Shown in pieces: positions 32,244-40,896 of a DNA stretch of 46,817 bases. The stretch spans positions 1 through 46,817 of the forward strand of contig CALXOD010000031.1 of assembly GCA_944389925.1 (NCBI GenBank), read 5' to 3'. Source of the stretch: an uncultured Victivallaceae bacterium. GTDB lineage: Bacteria > Verrucomicrobiota > Lentisphaeria > Victivallales > Victivallaceae. The notes under the pieces are model-generated. The model had not been told where the DNA came from, did no database searches, and was given only the letters and a program-made list of their open reading frames with translations. The first letter of the stretch is position 1. Each line of letters opens with the position of its first letter. A program made the position numbers and the translations under genes.

Positions 32244-33350
32244 ATGAAAATTCTTCTGGCCCCGGATTCCTTCAAAAACTGTCTACGCAGCCGCGACGTC
32301 TGCCGTTTCATGGCAGACGGCGTACGTCAGGTCTGTCCGGAGGCAAAGATCATCCATTTCCCTCTGGCGGATGGTGGAGAAGGAACTCTGGATGCGGTGG
32401 AAAGTGCCCGCGGGGGGATCCGGCAGCGTTTCCCCGTTACCGGCCCCCTGGGAATCCCCGGTGAAAGCGAAGCCCTGTTGCTGGATCACGGACAGCGCGC
32501 GGTCATTGAATGCGCCGGTGCCTGCGGCATTGAGGCTGTGCCACGAAAACTGCTTTCGCCCCTTCGGACCACCAGTTTCGGCGTAGGAGAACTCCTGCGA
32601 CAACTGGAAACACACGGCGTGGAGGAAACCTGGCTCGGGCTGGGAGGCAGTGCGACGGTGGATGGCGGACTCGGTATGCTGCAAGCACTGGGGGCAAAGC
32701 TTCTGGATCATGCAGGAGAGGAACTGCCCGCTCCGGCGACCGGGACAGAACTGTTGCGGCTGAATCGGTTGCTCCCACCTCCGCCGTTGCGGATGCGCCT
32801 GCGGCTGGTGGTGGATGTCCGTAATCCATTGTGCGGCCCGGCCGGAGCGGCACAAGTTTTCGGACCGCAGAAAGGCATGACGCCGGAGGACATTCCCCGT
32901 TTTGATGCGGCGCTCCGACATTATGCGCAACAGGCGGAGGATCCCGGAGAAATGCCGGGAGATGGTGCCGCGGGAGGATTGGGATTCGCCTGTCGCCGTT
33001 TCCTCGGCGGCGTCGGCGGTTCCGGTGCGGAACTGCTGCTGAAACTCACGGGATTTGATGCCGAATTGTCCGGCGCGACACTGGTGATTACCGGAGAGGG
33101 CCGTTCCGATGCCCAGACGGCGCAGGGCAAACTACCTGCGGTGGTGGCGGCCCATGCCGCAGCGGCCGGAGTGCCGGTGCTTCTGATTTCCGGGGCACTG
33201 GCGGAGGACGCGGCAGAGCTGCAGTCCCGGTTCGCACTTCTCGCGGAAACGCGCGTCGCGGCCTGGTCGCTTGAGGAAAATATCCTCCGGGCTTCGGAAC
33301 TGCTGCAACAGACCGTCGCCCGGATTTTGGATGGGTACTTCCGGAAGTAA
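32244..33350 (+). CDS. glxK: Glycerate kinase
   Basis: A 368-residue kinase of the GarK/GlxK family that phosphorylates D-glycerate. Motifs: APDSFKNCLRSRDVC (6-20), FPLADGGEGTLDA (39-51), TTSFGVGELLRQL, GLGGSATVDGGLGMLQALGA, VDVRNPLCGPAGAAQVFGPQ, DGAAGGLGF and VITGEGRSDAQTAQGKLP. The full length is conserved. AAAGGA sits directly before the ATG. It feeds glycerate from sugar-acid breakdown into central metabolism. It converges with the SIS-domain gene 6 bp downstream. Confidence 0.94.
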   Translation: MKILLAPDSFKNCLRSRDVCRFMADGVRQVCPEAKIIHFPLADGGEGTLDAVESARGGIRQRFPVTGPLGIPGESEALLLDHGQRAVIECAGACGIEAVPRKLLSPLRTTSFGVGELLRQLETHGVEETWLGLGGSATVDGGLGMLQALGAKLLDHAGEELPAPATGTELLRLNRLLPPPPLRMRLRLVVDVRNPLCGPAGAAQVFGPQKGMTPEDIPRFDAALRHYAQQAEDPGEMPGDGAAGGLGFACRRFLGGVGGSGAELLLKLTGFDAELSGATLVITGEGRSDAQTAQGKLPAVVAAHAAAAGVPVLLISGALAEDAAELQSRFALLAETRVAAWSLEENILRASELLQQTVARILDGYFRK

Positions 33351-33356
33351 TGGCCG

Positions 33357-35042
33357 TCAATCGGCGGTGTTGCGTAATTTCCGGAGTGTATATTGCACGG
33401 CGGAGGGCCGCTCGGCGCCGGGCGGTAACGTTTCCAACTCGGCCATGGAACGGAAAAGTGCCCGGCAGGCTTCCGGATATTTCACGCCCCCCAGTTCCGC
33501 AATGAGGCGGATGGCGCGGTCGATCAGTTTTTTGTTGGAAACCGCCACATGGCTCATCCAGTTACCGCTGACCCGGCCGAACTTCACCATGGTACCGGTG
33601 GAAATCGTATTCAACGCCAGCTTGACACCGAGATGCTCAAAAACCCGCATGCGAGTCGGCACCGGCAGCATCGGCACCAGACAGCCGTCACCGCGACACA
33701 GTCCGAATTCCAATCCTACCGCCAGCGCGAAAGCGGAAGAGGCCTGGTGAAAGGCAGACTTCAGGTTTTCATCCGGCGTCCCATAGCTGACCAGTACGGC
33801 GGCATCTCCGCCGGTGGCGGAGCGTTCGGGCAGCGGTTCGTTGCCGACGGGAAATTTCAGCAGTTCCGTCGCTCCGATCCGGGGGGGCTGTTCCTCCAGG
33901 CGTCGCCCTGCTCCCATGGCGCGGTAATCCGCAGGAGTCCATTCAAGACAACGCGGTTCCCGCTCCAGTGCGCGTCGGAACGCTTCCGGCGTGGAGTACA
34001 GCGGATTGCGGACAAACGCCCAGGGTACGGGAGAGACGGTATCGTCGTTTTTCCGGAACCCCGGCAGCATAAACGTCGGGCTGCGTTCAGTGGTGTCGGT
34101 GAAAATATCCAGCATAAAGTCGTCGGCGAAATAAGTAACCCTTCCGCCGGCCTGATATATACCGTTTTCGAAATCGATGAATTCCGCAATGCCGGCAAGC
34201 GCCGCATCGCTCTCCAAATCATAAAGCAGTCGGGCGAAAGCCTCCGCAAAATCAGGCGCGGGCTCCTTATCTCCGGTAAGACGGCGAAAAATCAATTCCA
34301 ATGCCGCCGAGGCAATGAGTTGTTCCGAGGTGGTCGCCTGCATCCGGGTGGATCCGGCCAGAGCCATCGGGCCGCAGGAAAGATCCAGGACCGTGACCGC
34401 CGGATTGGTGATGGCCTCCCGACAGCGCTCCAGATGCTGTACCAGCAAATCAGCCGGGTTGTTGAACAGCAGAAACGCCCGGGCACCGCGTCGTGTCGCC
34501 TCAGCCACCGTTCCCAGCACGGAGCTGGTTTCGCCGCCCTCGGTGATCGCCACCAGCAAATCGGCGGCGGACACCTGCCGCTCCGCCACCTGCCGCGCAC
34601 CGAAAACAGCATAGTCCTCAAACGATTCCACGGATTTAACCAATGCAAAATCGCCGCCGGTCATGATACTTTCCACGCTGCCGGCCAGCGCTTCCACTCC
34701 GTGCGTCCGGCAGCAGCTTTTCCACATCGCTTCCAGCAAAATGCTGAGCCGACCGGTTGCCCCGCAGCCGGAAAAAATGATTCTGCCTCCGCCGCGGATC
34801 GTTTTTTCTCCTGCCTCCGCCAGCGAACTGAATTGCGGTGAGGCTAGTACTTTCCTGGCCATTTGCAAAACATTATGATCCACGCGTTGCAGGGTGCGCA
34901 CCCCTTCCCGGGTGGAAGTTTTAAAGTCCTGTTCCAGCGTCCGAGTCAGCGGACTGGATTGTTCTGTCGGCAGAAAGCCCAGGTGAAACGGCGTTTCTTC
35001 GGTCAGGAAGCGCTCCGCATTTTCGGCGTAATCAGTAGCCAT
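33357..35042 (-). CDS. MurQ/GCKR-like SIS-domain protein
   Basis: The start at 35042 (MATDYAENAERFL) follows GGGGATTTTTTC and gives 561 residues. The first SIS domain has the MurQ/glucokinase-regulator pattern: GRIIFSGCGATGRLSIL, a TGGDFALVKSVESFEDYA segment and GSTRMQATTSEQLIASA. A second part returns to MurQ-like sequence near the end (NTISTGTMVKFGRVSGNWMS). Simple MurQ etherases are about 300 residues, so this is a long, two-domain relative. On hand alignment with E. coli MurQ, the Glu114 position is kept (SVESFED), but the Glu83 position reads Met. It may be an N-acetylmuramic acid 6-phosphate etherase relative or a sugar-phosphate sensor; the function is not settled. It is divergent from the RNase R gene. 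Confidence 0.7.
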   Translation of the reverse strand: MATDYAENAERFLTEETPFHLGFLPTEQSSPLTRTLEQDFKTSTREGVRTLQRVDHNVLQMARKVLASPQFSSLAEAGEKTIRGGGRIIFSGCGATGRLSILLEAMWKSCCRTHGVEALAGSVESIMTGGDFALVKSVESFEDYAVFGARQVAERQVSAADLLVAITEGGETSSVLGTVAEATRRGARAFLLFNNPADLLVQHLERCREAITNPAVTVLDLSCGPMALAGSTRMQATTSEQLIASAALELIFRRLTGDKEPAPDFAEAFARLLYDLESDAALAGIAEFIDFENGIYQAGGRVTYFADDFMLDIFTDTTERSPTFMLPGFRKNDDTVSPVPWAFVRNPLYSTPEAFRRALEREPRCLEWTPADYRAMGAGRRLEEQPPRIGATELLKFPVGNEPLPERSATGGDAAVLVSYGTPDENLKSAFHQASSAFALAVGLEFGLCRGDGCLVPMLPVPTRMRVFEHLGVKLALNTISTGTMVKFGRVSGNWMSHVAVSNKKLIDRAIRLIAELGGVKYPEACRALFRSMAELETLPPGAERPSAVQYTLRKLRNTAD

Positions 35043-35260
35043 GAAAAAATCCCCTTTGTGTTCCATAACAGATGACAGAAAATAATAAAACGCCGTTTCC
35101 CCGTATTGCAAGTCAGTTCCAGGCGAAAAAATGCGCTTGTCACCGCTGCTGTGTTTTAAAATTATTTGATTCCTCTGCTGTGGACTTGCAATGTCCCGCG
35201 GTTCCAGTATATTCGTCAGTAGAATTGCTAAAAACGATTTTCGGAGAAAGGGGGTTCTTT

Positions 35261-37252
35261 ATGAAAAAAGAAAAGAAGAAACGTCTCCGTCGGCTTGCCG
35301 AACGCAAAGACCGCCGCCACAGTATCCGCGACGCACGTCGTCCGACATTTACCGGTCGTATTACCGTAACCGCTTCCGGGGTCGGCTTTGTCACTCCGGA
35401 GCCGGGAGAAAACGGTGAAACATCTCCCGATATTTTCATTCCGCCGCAGTTCCTGCATGGTGCGCTTGATGGCGATAAAGTTCTCGTCCGGCTGTTGCCG
35501 GAACGCCCGGAAGATGCCGGAGAAGAACGCGGACCTGCCGGACGGGTGGAGGAAATTCTGGAAGAAAAACGCCAGACCGTTGTCGGTGAACTGCTCGCCG
35601 GACGGGTTGTCCGCCCGCTCAGCAAGCGCCTGCACGGGGATCTGGAATTAACCGGCCCCCTGCGCGGCGCCCAACGCGGCGACTGGGTGAAATTGAAATT
35701 GATTCGGGGCGAAGAGGAGGAAGGCCATCGCGGAAAAATTCTTTCCACCCTCGGTCGGGCCGGCTCCGTCAAAGGCGATCTGGATGCGGTCTGCGCCGAA
35801 TTCGACCTTCAGCCGCCCTACACGCCGGAAGAGGAAGAGGCCGCCATGCAGCTGGAAATTCGCCCCATGGAGCGGGAAGATCTGCGGCGACGGTTTACCG
35901 TAACGATTGATCCCATTGACGCCAAAGATTTCGATGATGCGGTTTCCGTCGCACCGGGCAAGGAGACAGGCTGGGTGGAAATCGGGGTACATATCGCCGA
36001 CGTTGCGGCGTTTATCGCGCCGCGGAGTCCTTTTGACAAGGCGGCGGCGAAACGTGCTTTCACGGCTTATTTGCCGGGACGGACATTGCCCATGCTGCCG
36101 CGGGCCTTGACTGCGAAACTCAGTTTACACACCGGCGAAGACTGTCCGGCGCACTCGGTCCTGCTGCAAGTGGATAAAAAGACCGGACAGGTTATGGAAT
36201 TCCGCCGCTGCCACTCTCTGGTGCGCATCAACCGTCGTCTGGATTATGAGGTTGTGCAGCGAGTCCTTGACGGAGAGCCGGCGCCGGAAGATTGGCCGAA
36301 GACGTTGTTGACCGGCGTCCGGAAACTGGCCGCCGTCACCGGCGCCATGCGCCGTTACCGGATGAAGACCGAAGAGTTCATTGATCTTGCCATGCCGGAA
36401 ATCCGGGTACTCTGTGACGAAAATGCCGATGAAGTCAAGGGATTGGCCCGTAAAATCCAGCGGGAATCAGAATTTCTGGTGGAGGAATGCATGCTTGCCG
36501 CCAACTCCGCGGTCGGTGCGGAATTAGGGCAGATCGGCGTAGCCGGTCTGTACCGGGTGCATCCCGAGCCTGATCCGGAAAAACTCGAGGAGTTCAACCA
36601 GACCGTTTCTGAGTCGTTTGGACTTCATCCCGGTGATCTCTCCAACCGTCGCCTCTGCCGGCAGTTCATCGAGAGTCTGCCGGACGATCCGCGCCGGCCG
36701 GTGATTTTAAGCCAGCTGCTGCGCTCCATGCCCCGGGCGTATTATTCAGAAAAACCGGAACTGCATTTCGGGCTGGGGAAAAACCGGTACTGTCATTTCA
36801 CCAGTCCGATTCGCCGTTATCCTGATTTGCTGGTACATCAGCAGTTGTGGAATTACGACTTGAAGCAGCGTACTCGCTCCGGTGCGGCACTGGCCGCCGT
36901 CGCCGCGGACTGTTCGGCTCGGGAGGAAAACAACGATAACGCCTATTTCGCCGCCACCGACCGGCTCAAACTTCGGTATCTGGCGGAGCAGCTGGAAAAA
37001 ACCGGAGAAAATTTCTACGAGGGAGTCATCGCCAAAGTGACCTCTGGTGGACTTCTTGCCGATATTCCGGCTATCGGTATTTACGGCTTCATTCCCCGGG
37101 AAAACCTTGGGGGCAACTTCTCCCGGCGGGACGGCAAGCTGACCGATCCGCAGGGAAGACGCCAGTACCGGTGTGGAGATTTCGTCTATCTGAAACTCTC
37201 GCAGATCGATCCCGTGCGCGGAGCGGCGGAATTCAAACCGGTTTCCCGGTAA
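35261..37252 (+). CDS. rnr: Ribonuclease R (RNase II family)
   Basis: The start at ATG 35261 follows AGAAAGGGGG and gives 663 residues, beginning with the basic stretch KKEKKKRLRRLAERKDRRH. An upstream extension of the frame has no family sequence. Cold-shock-like domains (about 28-165, ITVTASGVGFVTP, DIFIPPQFLHGALDGDKVLV) precede the RNB catalytic domain with DPIDAKDFDDA (217-227; Asp217, 223, 225, 226 as metal ligands). YCHFTSPIRRYPDLLVHQQL and a C-terminal S1 domain (FYEGVIAKVTSGGLLADIP) follow. The enzyme degrades structured RNA 3' to 5'. The protein is shorter than E. coli RNase R because the N- and C-terminal tails are small. Confidence 0.93.
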   Translation: MKKEKKKRLRRLAERKDRRHSIRDARRPTFTGRITVTASGVGFVTPEPGENGETSPDIFIPPQFLHGALDGDKVLVRLLPERPEDAGEERGPAGRVEEILEEKRQTVVGELLAGRVVRPLSKRLHGDLELTGPLRGAQRGDWVKLKLIRGEEEEGHRGKILSTLGRAGSVKGDLDAVCAEFDLQPPYTPEEEEAAMQLEIRPMEREDLRRRFTVTIDPIDAKDFDDAVSVAPGKETGWVEIGVHIADVAAFIAPRSPFDKAAAKRAFTAYLPGRTLPMLPRALTAKLSLHTGEDCPAHSVLLQVDKKTGQVMEFRRCHSLVRINRRLDYEVVQRVLDGEPAPEDWPKTLLTGVRKLAAVTGAMRRYRMKTEEFIDLAMPEIRVLCDENADEVKGLARKIQRESEFLVEECMLAANSAVGAELGQIGVAGLYRVHPEPDPEKLEEFNQTVSESFGLHPGDLSNRRLCRQFIESLPDDPRRPVILSQLLRSMPRAYYSEKPELHFGLGKNRYCHFTSPIRRYPDLLVHQQLWNYDLKQRTRSGAALAAVAADCSAREENNDNAYFAATDRLKLRYLAEQLEKTGENFYEGVIAKVTSGGLLADIPAIGIYGFIPRENLGGNFSRRDGKLTDPQGRRQYRCGDFVYLKLSQIDPVRGAAEFKPVSR

Positions 37253-37258
37253 AAAAAA

Positions 37259-37285
37259 ACGGCGCCGGGAAACCGGCGCCGTTTT
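37259..37285. terminator. Bidirectional terminator between rnr and pheA
   Basis: A 10-bp perfect stem (ACGGCGCCGG with CCGGCGCCGT) closed by a GAAA tetraloop, with nine A residues before it and TTT after. It serves rnr (+) and pheA (-). Confidence 0.9.
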
Positions 37286-37301
37286 CAGCTACAATCCCGT
37301 A

Positions 37302-38369
37302 TCAGAGCTGCTTGGCACGTGGATAGCTGCCGAAAACCTTGAACAAGGCGCAGCGTTTTTCCAGCGAAGCAAAAGCTTTCCGAACGATTTCGTCTTCGCA
37401 ATGGCCGAACACATCGACGAAGAAACAGTATTCCCAACGTGCCTGCAGCAGCGGACGGCTTTCGATCATCGACATGGAAAGCCCCGCATCGCGCAACGGC
37501 TCCAAGGCGTCAAACAATGCTCCGGAACGATCTTTAAGCACAAAACAGCAGCTGGTCTTGTCGTCTCCTGTCGGCCGCGTTTCCTGATCCGCCACCACCA
37601 GAAAACGCGTGGTGTTACCGGAACAATCCTCCACATTTTCCGCCACCACCGGCAGCGAGTAGAGTTCCGCAGCCGCCAATCCGGCCAATGCCGCAGCCCC
37701 CGGCTCCCTTGCCGCCAGTTCCGCCGCACGGATGGTACTGGCAACTTCGATCAGAGACACCGTACTGAAATTCGCCGCCAGAAACCGGCGACACTGTCCC
37801 AATACCTGCGGGTGGCTGTAAATACAGCGAATCTCGCCGATGGGACTGAGGCTGAGCAGCTGATGCCGGATCGGCAGATAGTGTTCTGCAATGACATGAA
37901 GCCGGGTCTCCCGCAACGTATCCAGCGTGGGATTGACCACTCCTTCCGTGGAATTCTCCACCGGGACACACCCGTAATCCGCCCGTCCAGCTTCCACTTC
38001 CCGAAATACGTCAGGAATGCTGTTGACCGCGATGTAGACAGCGCCGTGTCCAAATTTTTCCCGGGCAGCCTGGCTGGAAAAAGTACCGTCCGGTCCGAGG
38101 CAGGCAACCCGCAGCGGTCGCTCCAACAGCCGGGCACCGGAAATAATCTGGGCGTAAATCGCCAGCAGAGTCTCGGTACGCATCGGGCCGGGATTGACTG
38201 AGATCAATTTGTCCAGCAATGCCTTTTCGCGTTCCGGCACATAAATCGGAGCATCGTGATCCCGTTTCCATTCACCGACCTCTTTTACCAGGCGGTAACG
38301 GGCATTCAATGCGTTGACAATTTCCAGATCGATCCGGTCGATCTCCCGCCGTAATTCCTGTAAATCCAT
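37302..38369 (-). CDS. pheA: Bifunctional chorismate mutase / prephenate dehydratase
   Basis: The start at 38369 (MDLQELRREIDRID) gives 355 residues and the standard AroQ N-terminus; GAGG lies about 12 bp upstream, and an upstream extension has no family sequence. The chorismate mutase domain (1 to about 85) has LRREIDRIDLEIVNALNARY and YVPEREKALLDKL. The dehydratase domain follows with VACLGPDGTFSSQAAREKFG, YGCVPVENSTEGVVNPTLD and GNTTRFLVV. A C-terminal ACT domain (KTSCCFVLKDRSGALFDALE, MSMIESRPLLQARWEYCFFV) binds phenylalanine for feedback control. It makes phenylpyruvate for phenylalanine synthesis. Confidence 0.96.
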   Translation of the reverse strand: MDLQELRREIDRIDLEIVNALNARYRLVKEVGEWKRDHDAPIYVPEREKALLDKLISVNPGPMRTETLLAIYAQIISGARLLERPLRVACLGPDGTFSSQAAREKFGHGAVYIAVNSIPDVFREVEAGRADYGCVPVENSTEGVVNPTLDTLRETRLHVIAEHYLPIRHQLLSLSPIGEIRCIYSHPQVLGQCRRFLAANFSTVSLIEVASTIRAAELAAREPGAAALAGLAAAELYSLPVVAENVEDCSGNTTRFLVVADQETRPTGDDKTSCCFVLKDRSGALFDALEPLRDAGLSMSMIESRPLLQARWEYCFFVDVFGHCEDEIVRKAFASLEKRCALFKVFGSYPRAKQL

Positions 38370-38457
38370 GCTAGTTACAACCCTCGGATAAATAGGACAA
38401 TATTGTTTCCGGTCCCTCTCCGGCTGGGAGGACACGGGGGTAACTTCTTATTTTATT

Positions 38458-38486
38458 AGTATACGTTCGCTTTCCGGTTCCGTCAA
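38458..38486 (-). promoter_or_regulatory. pheA promoter
   Basis: On the minus strand: TTGACG (38486-38481), a 17-bp spacer and TATACT (38463-38458). The leader to the pheA ATG is about 80 nt; no attenuator peptide was recognised in it. Confidence 0.7.
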
Positions 38487-38565
38487 GCGGAAAAGTCATC
38501 ATTGGCGCGTAATTTCAACTGAGCCGCTGAATTATTTACCATGAGAAAGCTCCCGGTTGGAACAC

Positions 38566-38594
38566 TTGACAAAATCCGCTTGACCATTTATTGT
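38566..38594 (+). promoter_or_regulatory. Promoter of the duplicated secreted-protein pair
   Basis: TTGACA at 38566-38571, a 17-bp spacer and TATTGT at 38589-38594. The leader is about 70 nt and ends in a strong AAGGAGG before ATG 38673. The whole 38370-38672 interval holds this, the pheA promoter and no gene. Confidence 0.75.
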
Positions 38595-38672
38595 CTATGC
38601 CGGAGATGGGAATTCTATTTGAATTCTCCGCCCGGGAAATAATACACCCCAAATGAATGAAGGAGGTTTTGT

Positions 38673-39710
38673 ATGAAAGTCAAAGCAGTAAGCATGGCCG
38701 CCATCGGCGTTCTGCTGGCAGGCGGCGTTTCTGCGGAAGTCATGTTGCGGGATGATTTTTCCGCCAACGCCCCCGGCGAAGCGGTTCCCTCCGGCTGGCA
38801 GCTCTATAAGCAGGGGCCGAACACCGGCAAAATCTCCATCCGGGACCTTGGAGACGGAAAGCGGGAACTTCTCATTGATGATGAATGCGACCAGAGTGAA
38901 ATCGGCGTAACCCGGCAATTTCCCGCCACTGCCGGCAATTATTACCGGATCGCCCTCAAGGCACGTCAGCTGAATGAATTAAAAAAAGACCCAGCTTATT
39001 TTCAACTGCGTTTCCTGCCTTCCCAGAAATTACTCCAGCGGCCGATTACCGTACTGGATGCAGAACGTTACAATCCCAATATGATTACATTGCAGGCGCC
39101 TGCCGGCACTACCGGACTGCAGATTTTCATCTACACGCATAAAGCTCCCAAACCGGCAGTCGCAATCAGTGAATTTCAGCTGGACGAATCTGCCACTCCC
39201 TTTACCACGTTTTCGCCCTGGCCGAATGAACAGCTGCTGCTCAAGCAGGATCCCATGACCGAACTGAAGCTGGATGAAAAATCCGGTGCTCCTGTTTCCT
39301 GGGGGCGCTACACGCAGGGGCCGAACCCCGGCACCATCGAAGTGACCTCGCTGCCGGACGGTAAGACTGCGCTCAAAATGGTGGACAACGACAATCAGAG
39401 TGAAATCGGCGTCCAGTACAGCTTTAGCGTAACGCCCGGCCTCTATTATCAGGCTACGGTGGATGCCAAAAATCCGACAGAAGGACAGTGTTTCCTGCTC
39501 CAGCTTTCCATGTTTCCGGGAAAACAGCATAAGCAGGTGTTTTTCACCCGCAGCGATGACTTCAAAACTTATACGGTGACAGTCCAGGCACCGGAAGATG
39601 CCACAAAAGGCGTCGTATATATTTATTCCCACAAAGCTCCGACCGGCAGCATTGAACTGCGTAACTTCCGATTGGAACAGAGTGAACGGCCGTTTACCGA
39701 AACCAGGTGA
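38673..39710 (+). CDS. Secreted protein with two tandem carbohydrate-binding-like domains (paralogue 1)
   Basis: A 345-residue protein with a signal peptide (about 1-21, AAIGVLLAGGVSA). The mature part is two copies of one roughly 150-residue beta-rich domain (about 22-180 and 193-345). Both share the order QGPNxGxI, DGKxxLxxxDxxxQSEIGV, GxYYxxxxxAK, a 'YxHKAP' strand and a closing ESxxPFT. The layout is like galactose-binding/CBM-type jelly rolls at the surface of glycan-degrading bacteria. No catalytic residues are evident, so it is probably a binding or scaffold protein; the ligand is unknown. A strong promoter and AAGGAGG precede it. The next gene is a diverged copy. Confidence 0.75.
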   Translation: MKVKAVSMAAIGVLLAGGVSAEVMLRDDFSANAPGEAVPSGWQLYKQGPNTGKISIRDLGDGKRELLIDDECDQSEIGVTRQFPATAGNYYRIALKARQLNELKKDPAYFQLRFLPSQKLLQRPITVLDAERYNPNMITLQAPAGTTGLQIFIYTHKAPKPAVAISEFQLDESATPFTTFSPWPNEQLLLKQDPMTELKLDEKSGAPVSWGRYTQGPNPGTIEVTSLPDGKTALKMVDNDNQSEIGVQYSFSVTPGLYYQATVDAKNPTEGQCFLLQLSMFPGKQHKQVFFTRSDDFKTYTVTVQAPEDATKGVVYIYSHKAPTGSIELRNFRLEQSERPFTETR

Positions 39711-39718
39711 GGATTCTT

Positions 39719-40774
39719 ATGAAACATCTGATTTTTTCCGCTTTTCTGGCCTGCGGCTGCGTGGCGATGGGCGTGGAGCCGGAAGTCATGCTGCGGGACA
39801 ATTTTGAATTCTGCGAACCGGGACCGGGGGTGCCGGCCGGGCATGATCTCTTTTTCGGCACGAAACTGACGGGAGATGCAGCCAAAAACACTAAAACTTC
39901 TGTCTCCGTGGCGGCCAAAGAGAACGGCAGGGAAGTGATCGTCGATGACCAGTGCGAACAAACTGGCCTCGGCATCTGCAAAACCTTTGCCGCCGCCGGT
40001 GGCAAGACCTATCGCGCCACCATCAAGGCCCGTCCACTGGACGGGCGCAGTCTTGATGGTTTTTTCATTCAACTGACCGGTGTGCCATCCAATCAGAGCC
40101 GGTCGGCTCAAGTCGTTGCTCCGGCTGAAGGAGAAGAATATGGCCAGACACAAGTGATATTCAAATTGCCGGAAGGAGACAAGCAGGTCCGGTATTACGC
40201 TTATTCGAACTATGGTGGCCTGCCTCGCGTGGCCATCGGAGAAATCACTGTCGAAGAGTTGGATCCCTCTGTGCCTGTCAAACTCATGGAAGAAAAGTTT
40301 GCGGAAAAGCCCGTCAAGGAAGGACCTCCGAGCGGCCATGCCCTTTTCTTCTCCACGAAACTCACCGGAGACGCAGCGAAAAATACCGCCACCCGTCTTG
40401 GTGTGGCCAAGGGACTGGATGGGAATGAACTCTTTCTCGAAGATCATTGTGATATGACCGGTCTCGGCACCCATCGTATCTTTCCGGGCACCCCCGGCAA
40501 GTATTATCGGGCTACGGTGACGTTGCGCCCGCTGGAAGGCGAAACCGTAAACGGCGTTTTTCTGCAGTTGCGCGGTCTTCCCTCGAACGAGCTCAATCAG
40601 GTTCAGGTGAAGGCACCGGCCGAAGGCGAAACCTGGAGTACGACCGCCATTACCTTCCAGTTGCCGGAAGGCGATCAAAATGTGCAGTATTATGTTTACT
40701 CCAACTACGAGCTGAAACCGGCGGTTGCCGTCCGTGAAATCACGGTTGAAGAGTGCGAGTCGCCTTTCAAATGA
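39719..40774 (+). CDS. Secreted protein with two tandem carbohydrate-binding-like domains (paralogue 2)
   Basis: The start at ATG 39719 (MKHLIFSAFLACGCVAMG) has AGGTGAGGA upstream, which overlaps the stop of the previous gene; a GTG four codons earlier is less likely. The 351-residue product has a signal peptide and two copies of the same domain as its neighbour. They match each other more closely: FGTKLTGDAAKNTKT against FSTKLTGDAAKNTAT, CEQTGLG against CDMTGLG, and LPEGDKQVRYYAYSNY against LPEGDQNVQYYVYSNY. Both copies begin with an acidic D/E-x-F and end in a VEE/VEEC strand. It is probably co-transcribed with paralogue 1. The ligand and role are unknown. Confidence 0.75.
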   Translation: MKHLIFSAFLACGCVAMGVEPEVMLRDNFEFCEPGPGVPAGHDLFFGTKLTGDAAKNTKTSVSVAAKENGREVIVDDQCEQTGLGICKTFAAAGGKTYRATIKARPLDGRSLDGFFIQLTGVPSNQSRSAQVVAPAEGEEYGQTQVIFKLPEGDKQVRYYAYSNYGGLPRVAIGEITVEELDPSVPVKLMEEKFAEKPVKEGPPSGHALFFSTKLTGDAAKNTATRLGVAKGLDGNELFLEDHCDMTGLGTHRIFPGTPGKYYRATVTLRPLEGETVNGVFLQLRGLPSNELNQVQVKAPAEGETWSTTAITFQLPEGDQNVQYYVYSNYELKPAVAVREITVEECESPFK

Positions 40775-40780
40775 GAAGAC

Positions 40781-40803
40781 CGATCCGCATTAGTTGCGGA
40801 TCG
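40781..40803 (+). terminator. Inverted repeat after paralogue 2
   Basis: CGATCCGCA pairs with TGCGGATCG around TTAGT, 6 bp after the stop. Only CCCTTT follows, so it may act with the stronger terminator downstream. Confidence 0.45.
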
Positions 40804-40844
40804 CCCTTTCCGGGATGAGTATCTCAGCAGAAGCTCATAAAAAA

Positions 40845-40883
40845 AACTCCCTTTCTGCAATCCTGCGGAAAGGGAGTTTTTTT
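40845..40883. terminator. Bidirectional rho-independent terminator
   Basis: An 11-bp stem, AACTCCCTTTC with GAAAGGGAGTT, extendable by TGCA/TGCG in the loop. A-rich sequence precedes it and seven T residues follow. It ends the secreted pair (+) and the Gfo/Idh/MocA gene (-). Confidence 0.88.
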
Positions 40884-40896
40884 ATTGAGAAAACGG

